Below, one piece after another: positions 25,501-36,663 of a stretch of DNA of 64,000 bases (the stretch's first letter is position 1; every line of letters begins with the position of its first letter). The notes beneath the pieces are model-generated. The model had not been told where the DNA came from, ran no database searches, and saw only the letters and a program-made list of their open reading frames with translations. The DNA is from Colocasia esculenta (taxonomy: Eukaryota; Streptophyta; Magnoliopsida; Alismatales; Araceae): assembly GCA_014218235.1 (NCBI GenBank), contig CM024760.1:14488049-14552048 (forward strand), written 5' to 3'. A program made the translations under genes and the position numbers.

Positions 25501-28500
25501 GAGTCTCATCATCCCTGTCTAAATTTTAAGGTTTGTGCCTTATTGAGTCCTATCTACATGAATGAGCTTCTTTTTCATAGCAACCACCTCCTTCAGTCTG
25601 ACTATGCTTATCATGACCAACCATCGAAAACATGGCATTTTCATTCGAGTCCCAAGTGGGGCTGTCCATGGTTTGTGTCAAACCGAACTGAACCGACCGG
25701 TTCGGGTCAGTTCGGTTCGGTTTGGGAGGCCCATTTGATTTAATTCGGTTTTTAATTGTGAAACCAAATAAATTGAATATATAATAAAAATCAGAAATCC
25801 TATATTATTTCACAATAGAAACGCAGCGCAGTTGGTTAGCACCCTCCTCCTTTAGGAGGAGGTTCTGGGTTCAAAACCCAAAACCTCCTTAAAAACAGGT
25901 TTTTTTCTTCTTTTTCGGTTCAAACCAGGTTCGGTTCGTCAAGGGGTTCAGTTTGGTTTTGGGTTGGCCAAAAAGTGGTCCAACCCGGATCGAACCGGGC
26001 CATGCACACCCTTAGTCCCAGGTGTTTCAAGGCTAAGGTTTCTGCTTATTCTGATTCTAAATTTTGTCGTTCACTATGCCACTTAAAAGGACCTCTTTGT
26101 TTTCTGGATAATTTATATTTATATAGGCTAACCATGAACTTAAACAATCTCACTTTGCCACCGTTTTGTTCTTTTAGCCCCCTTTAACCCTAGTTATCTA
26201 GTTATCCCCCATCACGGGGAGGGATAGAGTTGTCACTATGGATAACTTTAGTTATCCCTGATTAGCAAGGAAGGCAGGATTGGATTGGGGTCCGGCTCGA
26301 CGATCCGGCCGATCCTCAGGAATTCTGGCCGATCTAGGATCAACCAGATTAAAAAAAAATAGTTTTATTTGAAAAAAAAAACAGAAAAATCAGAAAGAAA
26401 AAAAATAAGGGAAAAATATGTCTCCAATATTTGCAATTTTTAATGTACATACACTAATGTATAAACATAATTAGTATGTATATCAATCATATATTAATGT
26501 TTTTGTGTGTGTTAATGCACAAAGAATCATGTAATAATGTAAATATAATAAGAATATATACATATATTAACGTATAAGCATAATTAATATGTATATCAAT
26601 CATATATTAATGTATAAATATAATTAATATGTATATCAATCATATATTAATATATGTGTGTGTTAATGTACATGCAATCATATATTAATGTAAATATAAT
26701 AACATGCGCATAGATATAGTTAATGTACAAATATTAATGTATAAACATAATTAATATATATCAATTATATATTAATGTGTTTACGTGTCTTAATGTCCAA
26801 AGAATCATACATTGATGTAAATAAAATAACAATATGCACATATATACATATCATATTAATGCATAAACAAAATTAATATATATATCAATCATATATTAAT
26901 GTGTGTGTTAATGTACATGCAATCATATATTAATGTAAATATAATAACAAACACATGTATATTTAATGTATATATATGTACATATAGTTAATGCATGTGT
27001 GTATACATAAATATGTACATTAATGTACATTTAATACAAGTATTAATTAATATATATAATTAAAAAATGTATGGCAGAATCGGCCGATCGAGTTCAATTC
27101 TACCCGATTCTGGTCGATTCGGCCGGGATTTTGACTAGGTAAGGGGGTTCCCCCTGGATTGGATTAGCCATGGCCATCGGGATCGGCCGATTTTACCTTC
27201 CATGCTAATTAGCCTATACAACCACCCCAAAGCAAAATGACTTTTAACCTTGGGTTTATCCCCTCTTATCAAAGTGGCCCAATAACCTTGGCTTAATAAT
27301 TACTTTGGCTTAATAATTATCGTGGAATTAAGTTTATGAGTCACACTATGAAACTTTGGGAACGAGTAATCGAGAAACGAATGCGATGTATGACTACTGT
27401 ATCAGAAAATCAGTTTGGTTTTATGCCAAGTAGATCTACTACAGAAGTTATTTTCTTATTACGGCAGTTAATGGAGAAGTATAGAGAGATGAGAAGAGAT
27501 TTATATATGGTTTTCTTGATTTAGAGAAGGCATATGATCGAGTACCAAGAGATTTGATTTAGTGGACATTAACAAAGAAGGGAGTTTCTCAAGGAAATGT
27601 TAACTTGATCCAAGATATGTACGAGGGTGCCACTACTAGTGTGAGAACTATTGCTAGAGAAACTTGTGAATTTTCGGTCACGTTAGGTTTGCGTCAAGGT
27701 TCTGCTCTAAGCCCATATCTCTTTGCTCTGGTTATAGACGAGGTAACTAAGCAATTGCATGATGATATCCTTTGGTGTATGCTATTTGCGGATGATATTA
27801 TCTTAATTGATGAGAGTATTGATGGTTTAAATGCTAAGTTAGAAAGTTGGAGGCATGCCTTGGAATCTAAAGGTTTTAAAATTAGTAGGAGTAAGTCAGA
27901 GTTTATGCATTGTAATTATAATAATAAGAGGGTGTTACAGAAAGATACGGTTCAAATTGATGGACAAGACATTCCTAAGAGTAATAGCCTTCGTTACTTA
28001 GGGTCTATCATCTAAGAGAATGGGGAGATTTATGACGATGTGTCACACAGGATTAAGGCAGGTTGGCAAAAATGGAGAAGTGCATCAGGAGTCCTCTACG
28101 ATCGTCGTATACCAGTGAAACTTAAAGGAAAGTTTTATAGAACGGCAGTGAGACCTGCTTTATTATATGGTACCGAGTGTTGGGCAGTGCGAAATGAATA
28201 CATTACCAAAATGTGTCTGGCGGGATGAGGATGTTGAGATGGATGTGTGGTAAGACCAAGGTTCAAAATCTCGGGGATCGGGATCGGATCGGTCGGCCCA
28301 AAACCGATCCGACCCGGCGATCCCGAGCCCGGCTCGGCCGATCCGGGCCGAGCCCGACCGGGTCTGGCCAAGCAAAAGGGGGGTGGATCGCCCCCCTTAA
28401 AAAATTGAAAAAAAATTAGAAAAATATGAAAAAATAGGAAATATATGAACATTGTATTTATGAACTGAAATACATAAAAAAATGTATTTATTGGAATCGT

Positions 28501-31500
28501 ACATTATATTGTGTGGACATAAGGTTTACATAATCTGTCCAAGACATATAATGTTGGTAATATGCCTCATATTGAGTCAAATATTGACTATAGGCATCCG
28601 TGTTCGCATATATGATAGTGATTGGTGTGTAGCCCGGTATTTCAGGCACTTGATATGAGCCATATGACTCATATGAGTCATGTGAATGTGAATCGGACTC
28701 AGTGGATTGTGCATATGCTCCACCTCCGGTGTAATATGATGCATCCGGGTATTGAGGATATCCCAAGTAGCCTCCCTGCCCTTGGTAATATCCTTCAGTG
28801 GAAGCATAAGATGATGTATCTGACGCTTGCTCCATGGTCTCAAACTCCATCCGTAGCTTTTCTTGACGCTCCCACTCCTCTTGCATCTTCTTCTTCTTCA
28901 TTAACCAATTCCGTCTATGCGGAATGAAGTTGGGATTGTATCCCGAATCTTCGGATGCTCCTTGCCCTTGCCCTTGCCCTTGCCCTTGCAATTGAGATGC
29001 CACTTTCTTCCCCTTTCGTGCATATTTTTGACTTGAGGTTTGTGCTTCCCTCCCTTCCCTACTCCCATGATGTTGATCTTGAGTAGCATGGGTGAAGTCT
29101 TCCTCTCCGGTGAATACAATAGGGTCGGGTGGCGGTGCCGGTGGCGGTACACTGCTGACAACTAGGACATCTCCTCCATGATCGGATCCCTCACTAGGAG
29201 TACTTGTCTTCGATGTCGAGTCATTAGAAGTTTGGTATTGAACATTATCGCTTGGCTCCGGTGTTTCATCATCTATATCTTCCTCGATCGTGTCCAAGTC
29301 TGCAATGCTAATGCCATGTTTCGTGCTCCTTCCTCTTGCACCCACTGTCTTCTTTTGGCGTTTAGGGGCTGGGGGAGTTTCGAACTCCGGAAGCAAAGGC
29401 ACATCATCAAGCTCACCTAAATGAGACATAAACATGTTAAAATGAGAAATAAATAATTTATAAATGATGCATGTACATTGTAAATGTCATTTACCTTCAG
29501 CCCATGCACGATCATGCGGGTCGAACTCTGGTTGAACCGAAGTGCTTGCATTTACCCATGCATGTAGTGGATGTTCCTCCTCAAAAACTTCTTCTATATC
29601 TATTGTCTCCGATGGAGTTGCTTCAGCTTGTTGTTGCCCCGAGGATCTATATCTCTCTCTATCTTGAACTTGCTTGATTAATTGGAGGTTTTTAAGCTTC
29701 AATCTCATGTTGTAGTGGCAAAATACCAACTTCTCAAGACGTGCAGACTTCAACCGGTTTCTTTGTTTTGTGTGGATCAAGCCAAATGTGCTCCAGTTTC
29801 TCTCACACCCTGTGGCAGACGTTGTTTGGCTTAAAACCCGAATAGCTACATAGGCCAAGTCTTCATATCCATAAGTTCTTCCATGATCCAACCACCAATC
29901 CGCTGTAAATGAAGCATGTATAATGTGTTAGAAAATAGAACCAACTCATTGTACATGCAAATAAATATGATGAGTAACTTCTAACCTGGACTCAAAATCT
30001 GAGCAGCTCGTTGTGCCGTGCTAGTACCAAAGTGGTAGAGTTGAAGTCTATAATCATGCATTTGTTTGCATGCTATGATTGCCCTATCCTCATTGTCTAG
30101 CATCCGTTTGATTACATTTTTGGCCCCAATCAACACTTCGGAGGAATTGTCATAGTTCTCCCTCCTCCCATCAGTCCTATACATGTATTGGGGGTTGAAG
30201 AAATGCCCTACATGTAGAAGATAAATGTTAAAACATGAGTTGCAAATAATATGTAATCACAATTCACAATAGTTGAAGTGTTATGCTTACCTGCAGCATG
30301 AAGATCATGATGCAATGTGTGCTCCCATCGCCGATCTACGATTTCCCACCACTTGGCATACGTTGTTTTGTTGTTCATTTGGATAAGCTCCTTTGCTCGA
30401 TCCATAGCCTCGTACAAGTAACCCATCTCGGATCTCCTCTCCCCATCTACCGCCCTTAACACTCGAACAAGCGGTTCTACTACATTCAACACATTTTGGA
30501 CCCCCTTCCAAAATGGCTTTGATTGGATAATGTCGGTCACCTTCTTTCCATTCTCCCTCACCCGTGTAGGAGCATGTCGGGACATATAGTTTTCCCACTC
30601 TTCCGATGCTACCATCCTAATAAGGTTGCTACGTTGCCCATTTATGCTATCCAATGCAATATATTGGGATGCAAACCTTGTAGGTGCTGGCCGAAGCAAC
30701 TCCCGTCCATGTGTATGCGTCCTCATGATGTCCAATATGTTGTTGTGGTTGTAGATGAAAGTGGTTACGAACCTTGCATTGTTGACCACATTTTCCACCA
30801 TTGGATCTTCACAAATGTCTTCTAGCATTAAGTCAATGCAGTGCGCGGAGCAAGGAACCCAATATAAGTGTTCCCTTTTCTCCATTAGTTTTTGGCCCGC
30901 CAACTTGAAAGCCGCTGCATTGTCGGTTACCACTTGGACAATTCTTTTCTCTCCAATCTCCTGCACCATCTCATCCATCAACTGAAATAGGTAGTCCGCA
31001 TTCTTCACCTTGCCAGAAGCGTCTACCGACTTCCAAAAAACAGTCCCTGCTTTGCAGTAGATTAAGAAGTTTATCATACTTCTTCGTGTAATGCCTGCAC
31101 AATTCCATATGAAAAATTAAAACCTATGTCTTATTAATGAATAAGTGAATAACAGTTAACTAGCCAAACACTTGTACATACCTGTCCATCCATCGCACAT
31201 TAACGTGCAACCATATTCATCCCATATTCGTTCAAATGTGGAAACATATGCCTTCATATCTTCAACTCCATATCCAAGTATTTGTTGTAGATTTCATATG
31301 AAGTAGGGCCTTCCACCCCTTTGCCCACTTCACCAATAGTCTCTATCATGGACTCATAATATGGTCCTTTTGCTGCATTAGCCGGTATGCTGTTGAAGAA
31401 GAACCATCTTGACGTCGCTCTCCCTATCTTCTCCTTGCATATTTTCAAATTCTTGAATGCTGCAGAAATGGATGGTTGCTTCTCCCTTCGCCTGGTGAGA

Positions 31501-34500
31501 AATGGGTCTATTGGTCCCACTCTAGGATCTCCGTCTCTAGGGATATCCACTGGAACCTCAGGTATATTTGAACTCATTCCAGCACTTGAACTCCCTTGTC
31601 CGCTACCCCCATGGCCACTACCTTGACCTACGTGACGACCGGTACGTCGGAGATAGTCCTCTTCCGCATTAGACCTTCGACTTGCTTCCGATGCCCGACG
31701 AAATTGTTCTATAATATGAGATAGAAATAGAATGAGGGTCGGAGGGTGCTTAAAGCCTTAAACTAAAATAAATGTTTCAAAAGTAAGTTAACTAATTACT
31801 AACCTTCTTCATCTTGATCAAGATCAAAGAATTGTCTCCCTCTTGGTAAATCTACGGACCTTCGAGGAGGGGCAGATAAATCTTCCCGGATTTGTTGCCG
31901 TCTTCTACTAGTGTTTGCTTTGGATGTCTCTTTCTCCTTCATATATTGGCAAAATTGCATTCGAACTTCAGCAGGAACTCTCGAGCATGGTGCCACCTCA
32001 CCTTTAATTCCCGCTAGATGTTGTTTCAAACGAAATATGCCGCCCGATAAGACCCGGTCACAATATTTACATTGGACCTTCCTTCGAGCCATGTCCACAA
32101 CGATACCATGAGCCCAAGCGGGATCGGTGCTAGGAGGGTTGCTTGAAGAATGGGGAGCCGGAGCAGCACCACCTTCGGCGGCCATCACTTACAACACAAA
32201 AAAAGAAGTTAAATAATAATAAAACAGAAAATAAATAATTTTTTTTTGCGGATGAGAGAGAGGGAGATGAATCGCAGCCAAGAGTTCGGGCCAAGAGTGT
32301 GTGTGAGAGAGCCCGAATAGTCGAACAAGAATCCCAAGAGTGTGAAAGATGAGATCGCCTCCCAAATAGTGCAAAATAGTGCCCGAGAGAGAGAGAGAAT
32401 GCCCAAAATATTGAGAGGAGGGGAGGAGAACTCAAAACTTGAGTTTAGAACATATTGGGGGCCTTTGGGGGTTTATATAGACCCCCAAGGCCTCCAAAGG
32501 CTCCAAAGAGCCGTTTCTGGCCGTTGGGGAACAGTCCCCAACGGCTAGAAAACGGCTAGTTCTGAACTAGCCGTTGGGCCGCGGATCGCCCCGGTCCGGG
32601 CCGATCCGCGGCGGACCGGCCCGGGCTCGGCGATCCCGCCGAGCCCAGCCGAGCCCGACCGATCCGAGCGCAGGGGACCGGACAGGTTACCCCGGCTCGG
32701 ATCGGAGGGGCCAAAACCGAGCCAACTCGGGCGATCCGATCCCGAGTTGGCCGAGTTTTGATTCCCTGGTAACTAAGAAAGATAAGATTAGGAATGAGTG
32801 CTTCCGTGAGGATTTGGGATAGCTCCAATTGATAGAAAAATGAGAGAAAATAGACTTGGGTGGTTTGGACACGTGCACCGTCGTCCTAACTCGGCGCCGG
32901 TTAAAAGATGTGACAAAATCTTAGTGGATACCAGTAAAAGAGCTAGGAGAATGCCGAAAATAAGATGGTGCAATGTTATTAGGAAAGACTTGGACCTCTT
33001 GATTTAAACACGACTATATCACTTGATAGAAATTTTTGGCGGAAGAGAATTCATGCAGCCGACCCCAAATAATGGATAAGGCTCTGATGATGATCAAAGT
33101 GGCCCTAAATATTGTATCTACTCTACTGATATCTTGTTTTTATGTACTTTCTTCACTGCTAACATAAGCCCAAAATAATGTGACTTGCCTTGTGGCTTTT
33201 TTGACATTTTCTTGCTCATAATAGCTCGACATTCTGTAACAAGTGGTTTTTTTATTGTCATAAATGTTTCTTAAAAATCCCCTACTTAAAAGCAGAATTT
33301 GGGCTTGATATTCATGTCAAGCTAAGTTTCTCATCATCATCTTGGTCGTGCCATCATCACCATTATAGAGGGAAGGAGTGGGAGGAGTCCTATACTTCTT
33401 ATCAGATTATTCTCTGTATGTAGTCTGAATGTATAGTGCACTCCTTGGGACAGATCCTCTCTTTTCTTCTCCACCCGCAGTATGGCTTCAGAGGTGAGCA
33501 GATGTCAGATTACTGGAAGTATAGCCAGAAGTGTTATGACATGACTTATGAGTAGAAGGATGTGATTTCTTTGCTTTTATCTTCTCGTCAAATCAAGATG
33601 AGCTCCTTGACTCCTTGTTATGTTTCCTATTGCTGGTTCATTTCTTGTCATTTTGCAACAAATGAAGAGATACAGATCTAATGAGTTGGATTTTGTAGAC
33701 AAAGTTAAAGATGCAAAGATTCTGCTGTTTATTGGTGATGTTGCTTTGTAGCTAAGATTTATGGCGCCAATGAGGCGTGTTTATGGGGCAGAGCTTTATG
33801 TGGATTTGTGGACAGGGTGAAGTTTGTTTTGGCTAGACTTGTGAAGACAACGAAGCTTCTTTGAAAGGCATAGGTTTATGCAGGCAATGAAGCTGGATTA
33901 AAGGGCAAAAGATTCATCAAAATCAAGATAAAAGACCAAAAATAGCATCTTTAGCTCTCTGGTGGGATCACTTTTGCGACAGTTCTCTTGTACTTAAGTC
34001 ATCTCTATAGCTACTAGGTTACCCCTGCGCACTTTTCTTTCCAATGTAACCATCGTCCATCTAATCTAATCTGATCATTTACCAGTATAACATCACTTTT
34101 ACCATGACCATCGTCTATTTCTTTTAAACATCATCCCCACCCCATGTAATTGGCCATATTGGGGTGACAATACTTGAGGATAAGACAGCCCTCAACTAAA
34201 AATGTGGGCTCCATCTTCCTTTTTTCTTAATGGGGTGGGGAGGGGGTGGACTTTCTTGTGATTGAAATCTTGTCACCTCATCTAGTTCAATTTTGGGGAG
34301 TGTGCATGCCAACTAACCACTTGCGCTTTCCACATGATATGTAAAGAGTATTACCCATGGTGCAACTGTCATTAAGGGAACTTTTACATTATCATTGTAA
34401 ATGATGGTTCTTGAATTATGAAGAACTCATTTATCAAGCTCTTGTTTTTTATGTAATGGATGCTCATTCCCATGCAGGACAAAATTTTCTATTCTGTTCG

Positions 34501-34666
34501 TACATATATTAAATCTATCTTGAAACCATGCCATGTTATGCAGAGACTGTGCAAAGATATGGATACGCGTTTACATCAGATACCAGGCTGCGGTCATCTT
34601 CCTCACATTGAAAAGCCAGAGGTCGTGGTCAAGTCCATTGTGGATTTTGCTTACAGAAACATGTGA
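16528..34666 (+). CDS. Alpha/beta-hydrolase superfamily protein, ten exons, complete
   Basis: Exons: 16528-16689, 16961-17061, 17662-17759, 17835-17884, 17996-18091, 18303-18392, 18576-18668, 23911-24006, 24653-24718, 34544-34666. All junctions are GT-AG, phases agree and the total is 324 codons plus stop. The fold is clear: oxyanion motif HGFD (84-87), nucleophile elbow GPSLG with Ser153, acid in WGTEDR (Asp275), and His302 in GCGHLPH. From memory it resembles the uncharacterised Arabidopsis hydrolase At5g38360; the substrate is unknown. The N-terminus is alanine/valine-rich and could be a weak organelle signal. The start was chosen because the upstream ATG is out of frame. The reading frame is intact although introns 7 and 9 hold over 10 kb of transposons in total. 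Confidence 0.92.
18991..19149. repeat. 55 bp perfect direct repeat in intron 7
   Basis: AATAGGTGAACTTAGG... to ...CACACCCAGTG occurs at 18991-19045 and again at 19095-19149, identical over 55 bp and 104 bp apart. It sits at the left edge of the inserted LINE. Confidence 0.85.
19457..19905 (+). repeat. 5' LTR
   Basis: TG...CA ends. TATATATAGAG at about 19666 may be the TATA box. Paired with 22158-22605. Confidence 0.85.
19996..20288. mobile_element. hAT-like non-autonomous element, word GAATCGG
   Basis: 293 bp with ends CATGGTTTGACGGATC and CATGGTTTGCCGGATC (read inward) and a perfect 8 bp target duplication CTTTCTCC (19988-19995, 20289-20296). Inside both ends the words GAATCGG/GATCGG/CCGATTC are iterated around an AT-rich core. 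It lies inside the LTR retrotransposon. Confidence 0.8.
20298..20930. other. GC-rich segment in the LTR element interior
   Basis: Composition differs sharply from its surroundings. A minus-strand frame starting at 20818 (MAAIAAAATTPEGG, then a phenylalanine/leucine-rich stretch) looks like a plant 5' exon, so this may be captured host sequence. No family was recognised. Confidence 0.3.
21103..21660 (+). CDS. Unrecognised ORF in the LTR element interior
   Basis: The convincing part begins at about 21240 (LLPNEKLTKIVLDEEHQ) and runs to a stop at 21660. The protein has regular hydrophobic/charged composition (SYITLGKEWLEERHVSI) and looks once-functional. It is not integrase or reverse transcriptase. 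A retropepsin-like or captured host fragment is possible, but I cannot assign it. The upstream part of the frame is probably not coding. Confidence 0.35.
   Translation: MIVSANFSQSAAHALQQSLCLHTIGLSLGNLLHMCHMNFSFLVLLPNEKLTKIVLDEEHQNNYIPQAIVDILLQTGEIIVDGDQVFVEFHLQFLGKTQMKSVNYFDGARCTIDPSRSYITLGKEWLEERHVSIDLNQSRCIIQPLHLRGKFYFPKYISPATKLVLPEKTVIDEKSLELVTITDHV
21805..21962. mobile_element. hAT MITE with perfect 8 bp TSD
   Basis: 158 bp with ends CAGTGGCGGATC and CAGGGGCGGAACC (read inward), flanked by AGTGCAAC on both sides (21797-21804, 21963-21970). The interior repeats GTGGGGTC-type words. CAGTGGCGGA ends are common in plant hAT MITEs. Confidence 0.88.
22158..22605 (+). repeat. 3' LTR
   Basis: Same sequence as 19457-19905 with scattered substitutions. 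Followed by the CTCTT duplication. Confidence 0.85.
23025..23412. mobile_element. hAT-like (Ac-type ends) element, word ATTCCG
   Basis: 388 bp with ends TAGGGCTGTAAACGG and TAGGGGTGTAAACGG, flanked by a perfect 8 bp duplication GTTCTGTC (23017-23024, 23413-23420). TAGGG(R)TG-AAACGG resembles the maize Ac end. The interior is almost entirely ATTCCG / CGGAAT iterations, direct at the left and inverted at the right. No coding capacity. Confidence 0.85.
25657..26014. mobile_element. hAT-like element, word GGTTCG, with an internal tRNA-like sequence
   Basis: 358 bp. Ends TGGGGCTGTCCATGG and TAAGGGTGTGCATGG, flanked by GTCCCAAG (25649-25656) and GTCCCAGG (26015-26022). GGTTCGGTTCGG and its complement are iterated near both ends. 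Confidence 0.75.
25824..25880 (+). other. tRNA-like sequence with A and B boxes
   Basis: AGCGCAGTTGGTTAGCACC followed 28 bases on by GGTTCTGGGTTCAAAACCC, the D-arm and T-arm pattern of a tRNA or tRNA-type SINE head. The acceptor stem does not pair, so it is not a working tRNA gene. It is located inside a hAT-like element. Confidence 0.5.
26266..27204. mobile_element. hAT-like element, word GATCGGCC, with AT-rich tandem core
   Basis: 939 bp. Ends CAAGGAAGGCAGGATTGG and CATGGAAGGTAAAATCGG, flanked by CTGATTAG (26258-26265) and CTAATTAG (27205-27212). GATCCGGCCGATCC-type words lie near both ends. The core (26400-27060) is a degenerate tandem array of ATGTATATCAATCATATATTAATG-type units. Confidence 0.75.
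27336..28228 (+). pseudogene. RTE LINE reverse transcriptase, disrupted
   Basis: Three consecutive frames (27336-27524, 27605-28015, 28040-28228) cover RT motifs from the fingers/palm to the thumb, with FADD intact. The protein resumes beyond the hAT insertion at 32770 (KKDKIRNECF). It lies in the same orientation as the hydrolase, inside its intron 9. Confidence 0.85.
28258..32769 (-). mobile_element. Near-complete hAT element, word GATCGG
   Basis: 4.5 kb with ends AAGGTTCAAAATCTCGG and AGGGAATCAAAACTCGG (read inward), both followed by dense GATCGG/CGATCC/CCGAGC words. The disrupted LINE codons give the target: GTAAGACC at the left and GTAACTAA at the right, a decayed 8 bp duplication. It carries one minus-strand transposase gene with the BED - DUF659 - hAT-dimerisation order. 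Confidence 0.82.
28488..32188 (-). pseudogene. hAT transposase (BED finger, DUF659, hAT dimerisation), one apparent frameshift
   Basis: Exons, approximate and in transcript order: 32188-31799 with BED finger (VQCKYCDRVLSGGIFRLKQHL); 31711-31185 with the DUF659 start and first catalytic Asp in MCDGWTG; 31077-30291 with second Asp in VVTDNAAAF and CSAHCIDLML; 30213-29985; 29903-29494 with the dimerisation motif SATGCERNWSTF; 29426-28488, a Gln/Gly and Tyr-rich tail with GQ repeats. A single-base frameshift near 31255 interrupts DUF659; otherwise the frames are open. It is the only hAT transposase in the window and a candidate source for the related non-autonomous elements. Confidence 0.78.
33106..34543 (+). 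other. Remainder of intron 9
   Basis: No gene or clear element recognised. The acceptor is TTATGCAG just before 34544. Confidence 0.5.
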
Positions 34667-36503
34667 AGGAACAAACTCGGCTGGACACTGGTTAGAATCA
34701 GGGTCCACACCCCTTTTATTTCTCTCCTTACTCATCATCACCGTATAGTTTCTTATACTTCTGTGTGAATTCTAGAAATGAACGGTTTTTACTTCCCAGT
34801 GTAAAGCAAATATTGCTTCATTCATAATCCTGATGAGGTGAACGAGACAAATATATGGAGGGAGAGTCAGTAGAAATGTTTTTTTTTTGGTAGGTAATAA
34901 GTGGAAATGTTGCTTGCATGCGTTTCTTTCTCTGATATTGGATTATGCGCAACTATTTGAGCTCAAACAGTTTTAGCGAACATAAGTTGATCTATTTAGT
35001 AGATTTAACTTGTACATGATACACAAGGCCCGGCCTCTGCCTGTCGGGGCCAGACAGCAACCTGTCTATACCTTCATCTTTTAGGAAAATTTGACAACCT
35101 CTGCCTACGTATTCCCTTCTTTTTCCTTTCATCAATCAGCTCTCTATGATTACGTCGATGTTAATTAGTTCATTCTAGCTTATACGTCACATTGGAGAAA
35201 GAAATGTGTTGGTTGGTAGCTAACCTAATTATGATATGAACAGATAAAGAAACTCGTTTCTTCCGGATCCGATCCTACTTAACTTCCGTTAAATTTCACG
35301 TCATGACAAGAGATCAGCTTGCAGGGCGTCAGACATGCTTTGGAGGGCATGATAGTGCTCATGAACAATCTCTGGGGAGCTTCTACGTTCTCTAGAGATC
35401 ACCGTATGTGCTCATGACAGAGGGAAGACGTTCTCTAGAGGACGACCGTGCATGTTCTTGTACCTTCTTGACAAATGACATGCACGGCAGATTCCAGCAG
35501 GGGAATAGAGTGACAAAAAGATGTGGCACCATAACATGTTTTTAGTCTTTAACAAAGCTGTAACTCATTATAATAAGTATTATCTTCTATTACAGTATAT
35601 GTTAAATTCTGTTGTAGCAAGGACCTCCCATGTTATAGTCAAGAACTATTAATTAAGTTTTTTTTTTTTTTTTAAGAAGACTCAAAAACCCTCTCCAGTG
35701 AAAGAAAATCTCCACACCCTCTTTCGATTGTAAGCATGTTTGCGTGTTGTGTGGGTTTCCTTGCATGATTTCCTCTCGTTCTTAAGAATGAAAAGTTGGA
35801 AAACAACTCTTATTTTAAGTCATACCAACAACTTTTATTTCTCAATAAAAGACCCGTACCAACAAAGAAATACACTTCACCCACAACAAAAATTGGATTT
35901 CTCATTTCTAACACATATATCACATAAGTTTACAAGCCCAACACAAATACCGTGTTTTGGTCAACTAAGCTGAAAACTTCAGAAGATCCTATTCTACTCT
36001 GAAACATTTAAAATTTAGTGCATAAAAATTTTTTAAGTACACATCGATTTCGATCTCAGAACGATTTATCACTAGTTGGATTGAATTAAGGAGAGGGGAA
36101 GCACTTATTATTAAAAAAAAAAATCCCACTATTTGACTTGATCCAAAATCTGATAAACATAATGATTTGATCCGATCAAAGCTGATTTCGGATTAATCCA
36201 TCATCAGGTCTCCAAAGGGTGAATTGACATCTCTCTCTCTTTTCTTTCGACTCAAACATCATTAGAATCATGCTGCAGAGACAATACTCGATGGTGGGTT
36301 TCAGCTTAATCGGCAAACACTCTGGGCATTCTACATAGCATAGCTAACAATCTCGTACGTTAAAGGGCAACTTTTTCTACTGGATAAGTGGGCACCATGA
36401 AATAGGTCTGCAATGCTTTAGCATGTTGTATACGACACGACGGGGAAAGGATCCTGCCTAATAACTTTGTGGACGACCACCTAACATGTTTCCTACAACA
36501 AAC
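34667..36503. other. 3' UTR of the hydrolase gene and intergenic DNA
   Basis: No gene seen. It contains a 19-base retroposed tail (34881-34899) and a dispersed repeat (about 35540-35680) that is the reverse complement of about 6955-7085. Confidence 0.45.
34869..34911 (-). mobile_element. Micro-retroinsertion: 19 bp tail with 12 bp TSD
   Basis: AGTAGAAATGTT (34869-34880) and AGTGGAAATGTT (34900-34911) flank a 19 bp insert that on the minus strand reads TATTACCTACC plus an A-run, a common plant SINE/LINE 3' end. Confidence 0.6.
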
Positions 36504-36663
36504 TCAAATAGGTTTTTTTTTTTTTTTTTTAGTTGGTAATCTAGTGGAAACGGGGAGGAGGAAACTAGCCTAAATCCCGAGTTCAAAATCTCACAGGGGA
36601 ACCACCCACGGGTCGCTTAATGCGGGGAGTGGTGTCCATTTACCCCACATAAAATCAAATAGA
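36504..36663 (-). mobile_element. SINE-like retroposon
   Basis: On the minus strand the unit ends in CCACTAGATTACCAACT followed by about 20 A. TCAAATAG flanks it on both sides (36504-36511, 36656-36663). Pol III-like boxes are visible but degenerate. Confidence 0.5.

Larger units (their letters stand above)
27281..33092 (+). mobile_element. 5'-truncated RTE-type LINE, interrupted by a hAT element
   Basis: Segments 27281-28257 and 32770-33092 form one element flanked by a 13 bp duplication ATCAAAGTGGCCC (27268-27280, 33093-33105). The reverse transcriptase shows SENQFGFMPSRSTTE, DLEKAYDRVPRD, LRQGSALSPYLF and the catalytic CMLFADDIILID (about 27778-27810). It continues to RRPNSAPVKRCDK and KRIHAADPK at the 3' end. 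The end in GATGATGATCA is typical of RTE elements. Stop codons (for example after PRDLI, and at 28014) and a frameshift at about 27510 show it is dead. Confidence 0.85.

Noticed and set aside
25824..25880. Functional tRNA gene
   Set aside because: A and B boxes are present but the acceptor and anticodon stems do not pair, and it lies inside a transposon.
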